A stretch of 14,303 nt of DNA from Gammaproteobacteria bacterium (GCA_029882955.1 JAOUJX010000061.1:1-14303); one strand, 5' to 3'. Shown: positions 1 to 8,036, numbered from the stretch's first letter. A program made the numbers and translations. Notes: generated from the letters alone by a model not told the origin.

Positions 1-2
1 TT

Positions 3-1127
3 TATCCGGCTAAATTTAAGGTTCTAACCTGGCATGTGAATCATGGTTTACTCGAAAATGCGGGTGAAATGGAGAATTTTTGCCAAAGTGTCGCCAGTCA
101 GTACAATTTTGAATTTATGGTGAGCCGGCTACATTTAAATTCCAAAGAAGGGAATTTGGAAGCGAGAGCCCGTAAAGCCAGGTATGCAGTATTTGAAGAA
201 TCACTAAACCAGGCAGATTGTGTGCTTACCGCGCATCACGCCGACGATCAGGTCGAAACTTTTTTGTTAAACAGCCTGAGAGCATCAGGTAGTGCGGGCC
301 TACGGGGAATAGCAGATTATAAAAATCTTGGAAACTATCAGTTGATTAGACCGTTGCTGAGTGTTAGTCGTGGCGATCTGGAGCGGTATGCCGGTGAAGC
401 AGGCCTGCAATGGTTTGAAGATCCGAGTAACCAGTCTGACCGGTTTGATCGTAACTATCTGCGAAATCAGGTCATCCCTTTGATTAAACAACGTTGGCCG
501 AAGTACTGCGATTCGATTCGAACGGTTTGTGATATTCAGGCTGAGACCCAGCAGCTGCTTGATGAACTGGCCCTATCTGATTATCAACAATGTAGTAAAA
601 TGACCGATGCCGGTAAAATTAACCTTGTCCAGACACGGCTTGTCTTATTATCAAATGCTCGGCAAAAAAACCTGGTTCGATTCTGGCTTAAAGATCAGGG
701 TTATGACAACCTGCCTCGGAAAAAGCTGGCTGAGCTTATCAGGCAGATAGGTGTTAGTGGTGAGTCCAGCGCTGTGATTCATTCCAGTGATTTCGATATC
801 CGATGTTATCAAAAGCAACTCTACCTTGTTCCTCATTTTGATCCACTGCGATTATCGCCAGCATATGATTTAGATAAATCGGAGCTACTGATAATCAAGG
901 AACTCAATTTGCGAATTAGCCGAGACCAGGTTTTTAAGCGGTTTGAATTGCAGGATAATAATCAATCAGTGTCGATTCGGTTTCGACCTCAGGATCAATC
1001 TGCTGACGGGTCTCGACATCGCCTGAAGCGTCTTTTTCAAAAATATCAAATTCCCCCCTGGCGACGGCCACAGATTCCACAGGTTTATATCGATGATCAA
1101 CTCGTTGGTCTCTGGTTAGAGAAATGA
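3..1127 (+). CDS. tilS: tRNA(Ile)-lysidine synthase TilS (5' end outside the window)
   Basis: TilS is a cytoplasmic enzyme that uses ATP and lysine to convert C34 of the CAU-anticodon tRNA-Ile to lysidine, so that the tRNA reads AUA. The reading frame is open from the first complete codon at position 3, so the GTG at 36 is an internal valine codon and not a start. The visible 374 residues include HVNHG and AHHADDQVET, typical of the N-type PP-loop ATPase of TilS, and the EARARKARY segment that follows the first motif. Family members have about 430 residues, so roughly 50 are missing, including the SGGxDS ATP loop. The C-terminal part (SIRFRPQDQ, then a K/R-rich stretch and VGLWLEK) matches the TilS C-terminal tRNA-binding domain. 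The stop overlaps the cmoA start as ATGA (1124-1127), suggesting translational coupling. Identification is firm. Confidence 0.96.
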   Translation, partial: YPAKFKVLTWHVNHGLLENAGEMENFCQSVASQYNFEFMVSRLHLNSKEGNLEARARKARYAVFEESLNQADCVLTAHHADDQVETFLLNSLRASGSAGLRGIADYKNLGNYQLIRPLLSVSRGDLERYAGEAGLQWFEDPSNQSDRFDRNYLRNQVIPLIKQRWPKYCDSIRTVCDIQAETQQLLDELALSDYQQCSKMTDAGKINLVQTRLVLLSNARQKNLVRFWLKDQGYDNLPRKKLAELIRQIGVSGESSAVIHSSDFDIRCYQKQLYLVPHFDPLRLSPAYDLDKSELLIIKELNLRISRDQVFKRFELQDNNQSVSIRFRPQDQSADGSRHRLKRLFQKYQIPPWRRPQIPQVYIDDQLVGLWLEK

Positions 1128-1855
1128 GTAAAGCGGTGGATAAAGATCAGGTTTTTTCCATACCTCTGAGCGATGTTAAAGCTTTCGAATTTAATGAAAC
1201 AGTTGCCCGTGTATTTCGCGACATGATTTCGCGTTCGGTACCCGGATATGAGTTGTTACTACATTTGATCGGGCTCTACGCTAATATCTTCGTCCAGGAT
1301 AACAGCCGAGTTTACGATCTCGGTTGCTCGCTAGGAGAAGGGACCGTAATGGTTTCGAGTCAGGCTAAAGCCGGTAATTATTCAATTATCGCGGTTGATA
1401 ATTCTGCTTCTATGATTGAAAAGTGTCGGCAGCTGGAAATAGCCGGGTCAAATATAGACTGGCTTTGTGATGATATTCAAAATGTAGAAATTGAAAATGC
1501 CTCAATGGTCATACTAAATCTCACACTGCAATTTCTTGATCAAAATAAACGTCAGGAAATACTAAATCGCATCTATCTGGGGTTAAATCCAGGTGGTGTA
1601 TTAGTACTCAGTGAAAAGATTCTGATCGATGACGAACAAAACAATCAACGAATGATTCAACTGTACCAGGCCTTTAAAAAGACACAGGGCTATAGCGATC
1701 TGGAGATCAGTCAGAAACGCACTGCGTTGGAAAATGTGCTCGTGCCGGATTTGGAGTCCCAATTGAAAGAGCGATTGCACAAAGCAGGTTTTAAAGAGGT
1801 TTACGAGTGCTTCAAATGTTTTAATTTTGTCTCGTATCTCGCTATAAAAGCATGA
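1124..1855 (+). CDS. cmoA: Carboxy-S-adenosyl-L-methionine synthase CmoA
   Basis: CmoA makes carboxy-SAM from SAM and prephenate. CmoB then uses it to build the 5-carboxymethoxy group of cmo5U34 (uridine-5-oxyacetic acid) in tRNA wobble positions. The 243-residue length is close to that of the E. coli protein (247). Visible motifs are RSVPGY (37-42), the SAM-binding loop YDLGCSLGEG (64-73), VDNSASMIEKC (91-101), the LNLTLQFL segment (131-138) and EISQKR (194-199). R199 falls at the number of the E. coli arginine that binds the carboxylate of the ligand. The ATG overlaps the tilS stop and the TGA overlaps the cmoB start, both as ATGA, so the three genes are probably translated from one mRNA. 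Nothing in the sequence looks damaged. Confidence 0.96.
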   Translation: MSKAVDKDQVFSIPLSDVKAFEFNETVARVFRDMISRSVPGYELLLHLIGLYANIFVQDNSRVYDLGCSLGEGTVMVSSQAKAGNYSIIAVDNSASMIEKCRQLEIAGSNIDWLCDDIQNVEIENASMVILNLTLQFLDQNKRQEILNRIYLGLNPGGVLVLSEKILIDDEQNNQRMIQLYQAFKKTQGYSDLEISQKRTALENVLVPDLESQLKERLHKAGFKEVYECFKCFNFVSYLAIKA

Positions 1856-2805
1856 GCTATGTGGGCTTATACCAGGAGTTGACCGCGGCTGGCTTTGCTC
1901 AGTGGGTAGACGTGTTACGCCAACAAGAGTCTGACTGGCTGGTTCATCACGGCGATTTCCCTCGTTGGAATCAGGCATTATCGAACTTGCCGGTTATCGA
2001 AAATACGGCGGGTCATTTTGACCGGACTGCTGTTACGGTAGAGGGCAACAGCGACCAGAAGCAATTAAACAGAGCTCTCAAAGGGCTTTCTCCCTGGCGG
2101 AAAGGTCCATACCAGATTTCCGATACCTACATCGATACTGAGTGGCGATCAGATTTTAAATGGGATCGTTTACAGCCCCATTTAAAACCACTAACAAATA
2201 AACGTGTACTGGATATTGGCTGTGGTAACGGTTACCACTGTTGGCGAATGATTGCGGAAAATCCGAAACTGGTGTTGGGGATCGAGCCCTCTGTCTTGTT
2301 CAACCTTCAATTTAGAGCCATTCAGCAATACCTCAACAGGCCCGAGATACATTTACTGCCTTTGGGTATCGAAGCCATGCCCGACGACATGAACTGGTTT
2401 GACACAGTGTTTTCCATGGGGGTTTTGTATCACCGTAAAAGTCCGATAGATCATTTATATCAATTGAAGTCGTTGCTGCGGCCGGGTGGCGAGTTATGTC
2501 TGGAAACCCTGGTTATTGAAGGTCAACAGGGCGATATGTTACTGCCGAAAGACAGGTATGCACGTATGCGAAATGTCTGGTTTATACCCAGTGCCGATGA
2601 ATTAAAAAATTGGCTTGAGCGTTGTGGTTTTATAGACGTTCGTATCGTTGATACGTCAGTTACCACGGTCGATGAGCAGCGTAGTACAGAGTGGATGCAG
2701 TTTGAATCGCTGGTCGATTGCCTGGACCCAGTGGATCATAGACAGACTGTTGAAGGGCTTCCAGCGCCACGTCGATCAATACTGCTGGCTGAAAAACCGA
2801 ATTAG
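1852..2805 (+). CDS. cmoB: tRNA U34 carboxymethyltransferase CmoB
   Basis: CmoB transfers the carboxymethyl group of carboxy-SAM to 5-hydroxyuridine at position 34 of tRNAs, giving cmo5U, which lets them read third-position A, G and U. The protein has 317 residues (E. coli 323). An N-terminal helical part is followed by PWRKGP (81-86), IDTEWRSDFKWDR (94-106), the Rossmann SAM loop LDIGCGNGYH (120-129), FSMGVLYHRKSP (187-198) and a C-terminal EGLPAPRRS. K84, W98, K103, Y193 and R308 align by eye with E. coli residues K91, W105, K110, Y200 and R315 that contact the substrate. Translation is probably coupled to cmoA by ATGA at 1852-1855. The stop is only 2 bp from the stop of the convergent cyclase gene, and no terminator fits between them. 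Confidence 0.96.
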   Translation: MSYVGLYQELTAAGFAQWVDVLRQQESDWLVHHGDFPRWNQALSNLPVIENTAGHFDRTAVTVEGNSDQKQLNRALKGLSPWRKGPYQISDTYIDTEWRSDFKWDRLQPHLKPLTNKRVLDIGCGNGYHCWRMIAENPKLVLGIEPSVLFNLQFRAIQQYLNRPEIHLLPLGIEAMPDDMNWFDTVFSMGVLYHRKSPIDHLYQLKSLLRPGGELCLETLVIEGQQGDMLLPKDRYARMRNVWFIPSADELKNWLERCGFIDVRIVDTSVTTVDEQRSTEWMQFESLVDCLDPVDHRQTVEGLPAPRRSILLAEKPN

Positions 2806-2807
2806 AA

Positions 2808-4115
2808 TTACGCTTTTAACGGCTTAAACACGACCTGATTCCTGCCATTTTCTTTGGCCTGATAAACTCCGGCATCGGCGAAAGAAAATAACATTTCGAA
2901 ATCAGCAATTTCTTCCCTTCCTTTCGTTGTAAGGCCAATACTTGACGTAATAGTCAAGCCGTTTGGCTGCAGAGCTTCAATTTCTACGCGTAGTGACTCG
3001 GCTTTAGTCTGCGCATATTCCGAATCGCAATGACTCATTAATACAACAAATTCTTCGCCACCGAATCGTGCAACCAGATCTCCTTCCCGAAAACTCTTGT
3101 TGAGGAGATTGCCTATTTCGGCCAGAACGATGTCTCCGGTCGCATGGCCGTGTGTATCATTTACCGATTTGAAATGATCGAGGTCGATTACCATCAGGCT
3201 AACCGGGTAGTTATGTCGACTGCCCTGTGAAATAAATTTATCGGAAAACTCCATCAAACTATGTCGATTATGACAGCCTGTGAGTTTATCGGTGGTGGCG
3301 AGAGCATAAAGTTCTCGGCGCTGATCGTGGACCTTATCGAGCAGGCGCTTATTGGTAATTAGATTGTTAGCCCGGATAAGTAGTTCAGGAATCAAAACGG
3401 GCTTATTCAGATAGTCATTAACACCACTCTCGTACAATGATAGCCGTAGCTCGTCATTGTTTTCTCCTGTTATTGCTATGATCGGAATAAAACCACGGGC
3501 ATCGTCAATGCCCCGTATTTTTCTCACTACGTCCAGACCAGTCATTTTCCCTTCGAGGTTGATATCGGTGATAACGAGAGAGTAAGCTTCGGTATCGGAA
3601 CCGAAGGACTTTACGTTGATAAACTCTTTCCAGGCACATTCTCCATTACTATAGCGAGAGACTTTATATCCAGCATTACCAAGATGAGACAGAATCACTC
3701 TAGCGATACTCTCACTATCTTCAATAAATAATATTTTAATTTCAGAGCGTAAAGGGTCGGATATTTTTTCTATAAACCGGACTACTTGATCTGAAACCTG
3801 CTGTAGGTTTCTTTTGACGATAATTTGGTCAATTCGCAGAGAGTCATCAACCTCCAGCCTATTATCGTCAGTAGTAAAATACAAAATTGGTGTTTTACTA
3901 TTTTCGGCATGTTGATTGCAGTAGTGGATAAGTTCTCTACCTTTGCCGTCCTCCAGATGTTGGTTAACACAGAGAAGCTGATATTGCTCGGCGTCAATAA
4001 ATTCTCGTGCTTGCGCCAAGCTACTACAAATGTCATTTTCAAACCCCTGTTCCCTAAGAGTAGTGTCTAAAAATTGGCGATAAAGCCGACTGTTTTCGAT
4101 GATGAGTGCGCGCAT
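2808..4115 (-). CDS. Response regulator with REC-REC-GGDEF architecture, probable diguanylate cyclase
   Basis: This is a 435-residue cytoplasmic protein predicted to make cyclic di-GMP from two GTP under control of phosphorylation. Domain 1 (about 1-115) has a receiver fold but carries N51 where the phosphoacceptor Asp is expected (LLCVNQHL). K101 is kept, so the domain is probably a non-phosphorylated adaptor. Domain 2 (about 125-250) is a complete receiver with E132/D133, D184 in VITDINL, T216 and K238 in YLNKP. The GGDEF domain (about 268-432) has the ATTDKLTGCHNRH entry, DLDHFKSVNDTHGH, the active-site GGEEF (352-356) and REGD at 343-346, exactly where the RxxD product-inhibition site lies. 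No membrane segment, HTH or EAL domain is seen. The order resembles PleD with its receivers swapped. A partner histidine kinase is not in the window. The ATG at 4115 has an AGG 3 bases upstream. Confidence 0.92.
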   Translation of the reverse strand: MRALIIENSRLYRQFLDTTLREQGFENDICSSLAQAREFIDAEQYQLLCVNQHLEDGKGRELIHYCNQHAENSKTPILYFTTDDNRLEVDDSLRIDQIIVKRNLQQVSDQVVRFIEKISDPLRSEIKILFIEDSESIARVILSHLGNAGYKVSRYSNGECAWKEFINVKSFGSDTEAYSLVITDINLEGKMTGLDVVRKIRGIDDARGFIPIIAITGENNDELRLSLYESGVNDYLNKPVLIPELLIRANNLITNKRLLDKVHDQRRELYALATTDKLTGCHNRHSLMEFSDKFISQGSRHNYPVSLMVIDLDHFKSVNDTHGHATGDIVLAEIGNLLNKSFREGDLVARFGGEEFVVLMSHCDSEYAQTKAESLRVEIEALQPNGLTITSSIGLTTKGREEIADFEMLFSFADAGVYQAKENGRNQVVFKPLKA

Positions 4116-4166
4116 GTACCTATATTAGTCGAAGTTGGGAAAATTGCTTTAATTAGCGAATAATCG

Positions 4167-4194
4167 AGCGTAGTAGCTTCCAGTAGATTGTCAA
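4167..4194 (-). promoter_or_regulatory. Possible sigma70 promoter of the REC-REC-GGDEF gene
   Basis: On the minus strand a perfect -35 TTGACA (4194-4189) is followed after 16 bases by TACGCT (4172-4167), a weak -10 matching 3 of 6 consensus bases. Its -35 lies over the -35 of the proposed pyrG promoter on the other strand. Inference from motif matching only. Confidence 0.3.
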
Positions 4195-4216
4195 TAAACA
4201 GCGATTCTGTTATTGT
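4188..4216 (+). promoter_or_regulatory. Probable sigma70 promoter of the pyrG operon
   Basis: TTGTCA (4188-4193) and TATTGT (4211-4216) are separated by 17 bases and match 5 of 6 and 4 of 6 consensus positions. Transcription would start near 4223, about 39 bases before the pyrG ATG. It lies in the 146-bp divergent gap where a promoter for the operon is expected. Confidence 0.5.
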
Positions 4217-4261
4217 TTCAGGCCAACCTATGTCTGCCATTTCTTAACTTTTTCAGGGTCT

Positions 4262-5896
4262 ATGAGTCGATTCATATTTATTACCGGTGGTGTTGTTTCA
4301 TCACTGGGCAAGGGCATTGCGTCAGCCTCTTTAGCTGCAGTTCTTCAGGCCAGGGGATTGAGCGTCAATATGATCAAACTCGATCCCTATATCAACGTCG
4401 ACCCTGGAACCATGAGTCCATTTCAGCATGGTGAAGTCTACGTTACTGACGATGGTGCCGAAACCGATCTCGATCTCGGCCATTATGAGCGTTTCGCAGA
4501 TATCAGATGCTCACGGAGTAGTAATTATACTACGGGAAGGATTTACGAGAACGTAATAGCTAAAGAGCGCCGCGGTGATTACCTGGGCGCCACCGTACAG
4601 GTAATTCCACATATCACCGACGAAATCAAAAACTCGGTGCTTAACAGTACCAATGGTGCTGATATCGTGCTGGTAGAAATAGGCGGTACAGTGGGTGATA
4701 TCGAATCTTTGCCATTTATGGAGGCAATTCGTCAGCTCGGATTTGAAATGGGGCATGACAATGCTCTTTATATTCATCTGACGCTGATACCTTATTTACC
4801 GGCTGCGGGAGAAATAAAAACAAAACCGACGCAACATTCGGTTAAGGAGCTAAGGTCTATCGGTATTCAGCCAGATATTCTGCTTTGTCGCGCTGATCGC
4901 CCCATACCTGTCGAAGAGCGTAGAAAAATAGCGCTGTTTACCAATGTTACGGAAGAGGCGGTGATTCCCTTTGTTGATGTTGACCACATCTACAAAATTC
5001 CACGCGAACTACACGAGCAGGGTCTGGACGAAATTGTCACAAAACGATTTGGTCTGAATCCGCCACCGGTTGATTTATCTGACTGGGACCAGGTCGTTAG
5101 TGCTATGCAGGCACCAGAACACGAAGTAAATATCGGCTTTGTGGGTAAGTATGTCGATCATACCGATGCTTATAAATCGTTAAATGAGTCGCTCGATCAC
5201 GCTGGCATCCATACCAAAACACGAGTAAATATTGTCAAAATTGATTCCGACTTTATCGAGACCGATGGTGTTGACTGTCTGAAAGGGCTGGATGCGATTC
5301 TGGTACCTGGCGGCTTTGGTAGTCGTGGTATCGAAGGCAAGATAGCGGCGGTTAACTATGCTCGTATTAACAATGTGCCTTATCTCGGGATTTGCCTGGG
5401 AATGCAGGTCGCGGTCATCGAATACGCGCGCAATGTTCTTGGTTTAAGCAAGGCGCATAGTTCAGAATTCAATCCAAAAACGCCCGATCCAGTCATCGCG
5501 CTGATATCTGAATGGTTAAATCATGATGGCTCTATCGAAAAACGTGATGAAAACGCAGACCTTGGCGGTACCATGAGATTAGGTGCTCAAACCTGTAAAC
5601 TGGTTCCCGGTACTAACACACGAAGAGCTTATGGCGCCGAAGAGGTTCACGAGCGCCACCGACATCGCTACGAATTCAACAATAATTATCTGCAGCGGCT
5701 ACAGGACGCCGGACTGGTGATTTCTGGACTTTCGGTCGATAACGAGCTGGTAGAAATGGTCGAATTATCCGATCACCCCTGGTTCATCGGCTGTCAGTTT
5801 CACCCGGAGTTTACCTCTCGTCCGCGCGAAGGCCATCCTTTGTTTAATAGCTTTATTAACGCCGCAGTGGAATATAACAGGAAGGAGCAATCGTGA
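4262..5896 (+). CDS. pyrG: CTP synthase PyrG
   Basis: PyrG aminates UTP to CTP with ATP and glutamine, the last step of de novo pyrimidine nucleotide synthesis. The 544-residue protein has the normal length (E. coli 545). The N-terminal synthetase domain begins FITGGVVSSLGKGI (5-18), its ATP loop, and continues with KLDPYINVDPG (39-49) and VEIGGTVGDIES (138-149). The C-terminal class I glutamine amidotransferase domain (about 290-540) has GGFGSRG (350-356), the nucleophile C378 in GICLGMQ, and H514 and E516 in the FHPEF motif, completing the triad. AGGG sits 3 bases before the ATG, a rather short spacing, but this start gives the exact conserved MSRFIFITGG N-terminus. It is the first gene of an operon continuing into kdsA with a 4-bp GTGA overlap. 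Confidence 0.98.
   Translation: MSRFIFITGGVVSSLGKGIASASLAAVLQARGLSVNMIKLDPYINVDPGTMSPFQHGEVYVTDDGAETDLDLGHYERFADIRCSRSSNYTTGRIYENVIAKERRGDYLGATVQVIPHITDEIKNSVLNSTNGADIVLVEIGGTVGDIESLPFMEAIRQLGFEMGHDNALYIHLTLIPYLPAAGEIKTKPTQHSVKELRSIGIQPDILLCRADRPIPVEERRKIALFTNVTEEAVIPFVDVDHIYKIPRELHEQGLDEIVTKRFGLNPPPVDLSDWDQVVSAMQAPEHEVNIGFVGKYVDHTDAYKSLNESLDHAGIHTKTRVNIVKIDSDFIETDGVDCLKGLDAILVPGGFGSRGIEGKIAAVNYARINNVPYLGICLGMQVAVIEYARNVLGLSKAHSSEFNPKTPDPVIALISEWLNHDGSIEKRDENADLGGTMRLGAQTCKLVPGTNTRRAYGAEEVHERHRHRYEFNNNYLQRLQDAGLVISGLSVDNELVEMVELSDHPWFIGCQFHPEFTSRPREGHPLFNSFINAAVEYNRKEQS
5882..5887 (+). promoter_or_regulatory. Ribosome binding site of kdsA (GTG start)
   Basis: AAGGAG lies 5 bases before the GTG at 5893. 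It supports a GTG start that overlaps the pyrG stop, rather than a downstream start inside the conserved N-terminus. Confidence 0.75.
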
Positions 5897-6732
5897 AACT
5901 TTGTGATTTTGAGGTCGGGTTGGATCAGCCATTTTTCCTGATGGCGGGACCTTGCGTAATCGAGTCCGAACAATTAGCGATTGATAGTGCCGGTCAGCTA
6001 CAGCAGATATGTAAGGATTTGTCGGTACCTTTCATATACAAATCATCTTTTGACAAAGCTAATCGTTCCAGCTCTGCGAGTTTTCGAGGATTAGGCCTAG
6101 AAACGGGTCTGGCAATACTCGATAAAGTGCGAAAGCAGCTTAATGTTCCGGTTGTTACCGATGTACATGAAGACTCGCCTCTGGACGAAGTCGCCAGCGT
6201 GGTTGATGTCCTGCAAACTCCCGCGCTGCTTTGTCGTCAAACCAATTTTATTCAGAACGTCGCTCGACAAAACAAGCCTGTCAATATAAAAAAGGGCCAG
6301 TTTTTATCGCCCTGGGAAATGCAGCAAGTGGCGAGCAAGGCGCTGGAAACAGGGAATCAGCAAATTATGGTTTGTGAACGAGGTGCAAGCTTTGGTTATA
6401 ACAACCTGGTATCTGATATGCGCTCGTTAGCGGTGATGCGCAATACAGGTTGCCCTGTGGTATTTGATGCCACGCATTCGGTTCAACTCCCAGGCGGTCA
6501 GGGCACGTCATCGGGCGGGCAACGTGAATTTGTACCTGTGCTGGCGCGTGCCGCTGTGGCAGCGGGTGTATCGGGACTGTTTATGGAAACTCACCCTGAC
6601 CCGGCTAATGCTAAATGCGACGGTCCTAATGCCTGGCCGCTTGATCAAATGCGCTCATTGCTTGAGGTATTGAAAACTATTGACCAGGCCTGTAAGGCAT
6701 CACCGATGCACGAACAGGCTTTTTTAAAATAA
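5893..6732 (+). CDS. kdsA: 3-deoxy-8-phosphooctulonate synthase KdsA, metal-dependent (class II) type
   Basis: KdsA condenses phosphoenolpyruvate with arabinose 5-phosphate to Kdo-8-phosphate, the precursor of the inner-core sugar of LPS. The 279-residue TIM barrel has the family motifs KSSFDKANRSS (50-60), TDVHE (89-93), CRQTNF (114-119) and KKGQFLSPW (133-141). The E. coli enzyme is metal-independent and has Asn in GGMNVLES. Here the same place reads AGPCVIES with C21. H195 in DATH, E232 in METH and D243 in CDGP complete the four metal ligands known from the Aquifex enzyme (C11, H185, E222, D233), with identical spacings of 174, 37 and 11. KKGQFLSPW and ATHSVQLPGG also follow the Aquifex form. 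The gene starts with GTG inside the pyrG stop and is followed after 23 bp by eno. Confidence 0.96.
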   Translation: MKLCDFEVGLDQPFFLMAGPCVIESEQLAIDSAGQLQQICKDLSVPFIYKSSFDKANRSSSASFRGLGLETGLAILDKVRKQLNVPVVTDVHEDSPLDEVASVVDVLQTPALLCRQTNFIQNVARQNKPVNIKKGQFLSPWEMQQVASKALETGNQQIMVCERGASFGYNNLVSDMRSLAVMRNTGCPVVFDATHSVQLPGGQGTSSGGQREFVPVLARAAVAAGVSGLFMETHPDPANAKCDGPNAWPLDQMRSLLEVLKTIDQACKASPMHEQAFLK

Positions 6733-6755
6733 TTTAGATATTCATTGGAAAATTC

Positions 6756-8036
6756 ATGACCAGTATCACAAAGGTTATAGGTAGGGAAATACTCGATTCG
6801 CGTGGCAACCCAACAGTCGAAGCTGAAATTACTTTAGCATCCGGCATTGTCGGTAGAGCGGCGGCGCCTTCAGGTGCTTCGACCGGGGAGCGTGAAGCCA
6901 TCGAATTACGTGATGGTGACAAATGCCGTTATTCAGGCAAGGGTGTCCTCAAGGCTGTTGGCCATATCGATAATCAAATTGCCAGGCTTGTTACTGGGAT
7001 GGACTGTAATGATCAGGCTGGACTCGACCAGGCCATGATCGATCTCGATGGTACTGATAATAAGAGTAATCTGGGTGCAAATGCGCTATTGGCGGTCTCA
7101 TTGGCGAATGCCCAGGCAGCCGCAAGTGAAAATCAACAGCCTCTTTACCGTTTCCTCGGTGGTGATAAGGCGACTACATTACCAGTCCCGATGATGAATA
7201 TTATCAATGGTGGCGCACACGCCAATAACAGCGTCGATATGCAGGAGTTTATGATCTTGCCGGTCGGTGCCACCAGCTTTTCTGAAGGATTGCGCTATGG
7301 CACAGAAATTTTCCATTCGTTAAAAACAGTGTTGGAGAAGAAAGGCCTGAACACCGCAGTGGGTGATGAAGGCGGCTTTGCGCCGGATCTTTCTTCGAAT
7401 GAAGCTGCCATCGAAGTAATTCTCGAAGCCATCGATCGAGCTGGCTTTAAGGCGGGTGAGGATATTTGTCTGGGCCTCGATGTTGCCAGTTCCGAATTTT
7501 ACCAAAACGGTAAGTATATATTGGCATCAGAAAATCAGTCCTTTGTCGCAGAGGAATTTGTCGATTACCTGGCTAAATGGGTCGATCAGTATCCTATTAT
7601 CACCATCGAAGATGGCATGGACGAAAGCGACTGGGATGGATGGGCAATCATGACGGAAAGGCTCGGTGACAGAATTCAGCTCGTGGGAGACGATTTATTC
7701 GTGACTAATACGTCCATATTATCTCGCGGCATCGAAAACAATATCGCCAATTCTATTTTGATAAAATTCAATCAGATTGGAACATTAACAGAGACATTGA
7801 ATGCAATTTCAATGGCACACGAGGCCAACTATACTACGGTTATTTCGCATCGGTCAGGAGAGACCGAGGACGTCACTATTGCTGACCTCGCAGTAGCCAC
7901 TAACGCCGGGCAAATAAAGACCGGTTCGTTGTCGCGTTCAGATCGGGTCGCCAAATACAATCAACTACTTCGCATCGAATCTCAATTAGGTGAGTTGGCA
8001 GTTTATCCCGGAAAATCAGCATTTAGTCGGTTGTAA
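6756..8036 (+). CDS. eno: Enolase
   Basis: Enolase interconverts 2-phosphoglycerate and phosphoenolpyruvate in glycolysis. In many proteobacteria it is also part of the RNA degradosome. The 426-residue protein has the usual bacterial length. It starts with the typical REILDSRGNPT (10-20) and has the mobile SGAST loop (39-43). Catalytic E205 is in GDEGGF, the Mg ligands D242, E285 and D312 are in GLDVAS, IEDGMDE and GDDLFVTN, the base K337 is in LIKFNQIGTLTE, and the phosphate-binding segment SHRSGETED spans 364-372. All key residues are present. The ribosome site is weak (GGA 6 bases before the ATG). Its product PEP is also the KdsA substrate encoded just upstream. It sits in the conserved kdsA-eno-ftsB order. 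Confidence 0.98.
   Translation: MTSITKVIGREILDSRGNPTVEAEITLASGIVGRAAAPSGASTGEREAIELRDGDKCRYSGKGVLKAVGHIDNQIARLVTGMDCNDQAGLDQAMIDLDGTDNKSNLGANALLAVSLANAQAAASENQQPLYRFLGGDKATTLPVPMMNIINGGAHANNSVDMQEFMILPVGATSFSEGLRYGTEIFHSLKTVLEKKGLNTAVGDEGGFAPDLSSNEAAIEVILEAIDRAGFKAGEDICLGLDVASSEFYQNGKYILASENQSFVAEEFVDYLAKWVDQYPIITIEDGMDESDWDGWAIMTERLGDRIQLVGDDLFVTNTSILSRGIENNIANSILIKFNQIGTLTETLNAISMAHEANYTTVISHRSGETEDVTIADLAVATNAGQIKTGSLSRSDRVAKYNQLLRIESQLGELAVYPGKSAFSRL

Noticed and set aside
36..38. GTG as a start for tilS
   Set aside because: The frame is open to the window edge, and the upstream codons plus HVNHG belong to the TilS core, so this is an internal Val codon.
1601..1978. Minus-strand 125-codon open frame across cmoA/cmoB
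   Set aside because: It lies wholly over well-identified genes in a shadow frame and its translation shows no recognisable domain.
4230..4247. Five-codon leader frame (MSAIS) upstream of pyrG as an attenuator
   Set aside because: There is no pyrimidine-sensing feature or terminator hairpin, and it begins within a few bases of the likely transcription start; chance is enough to explain it.
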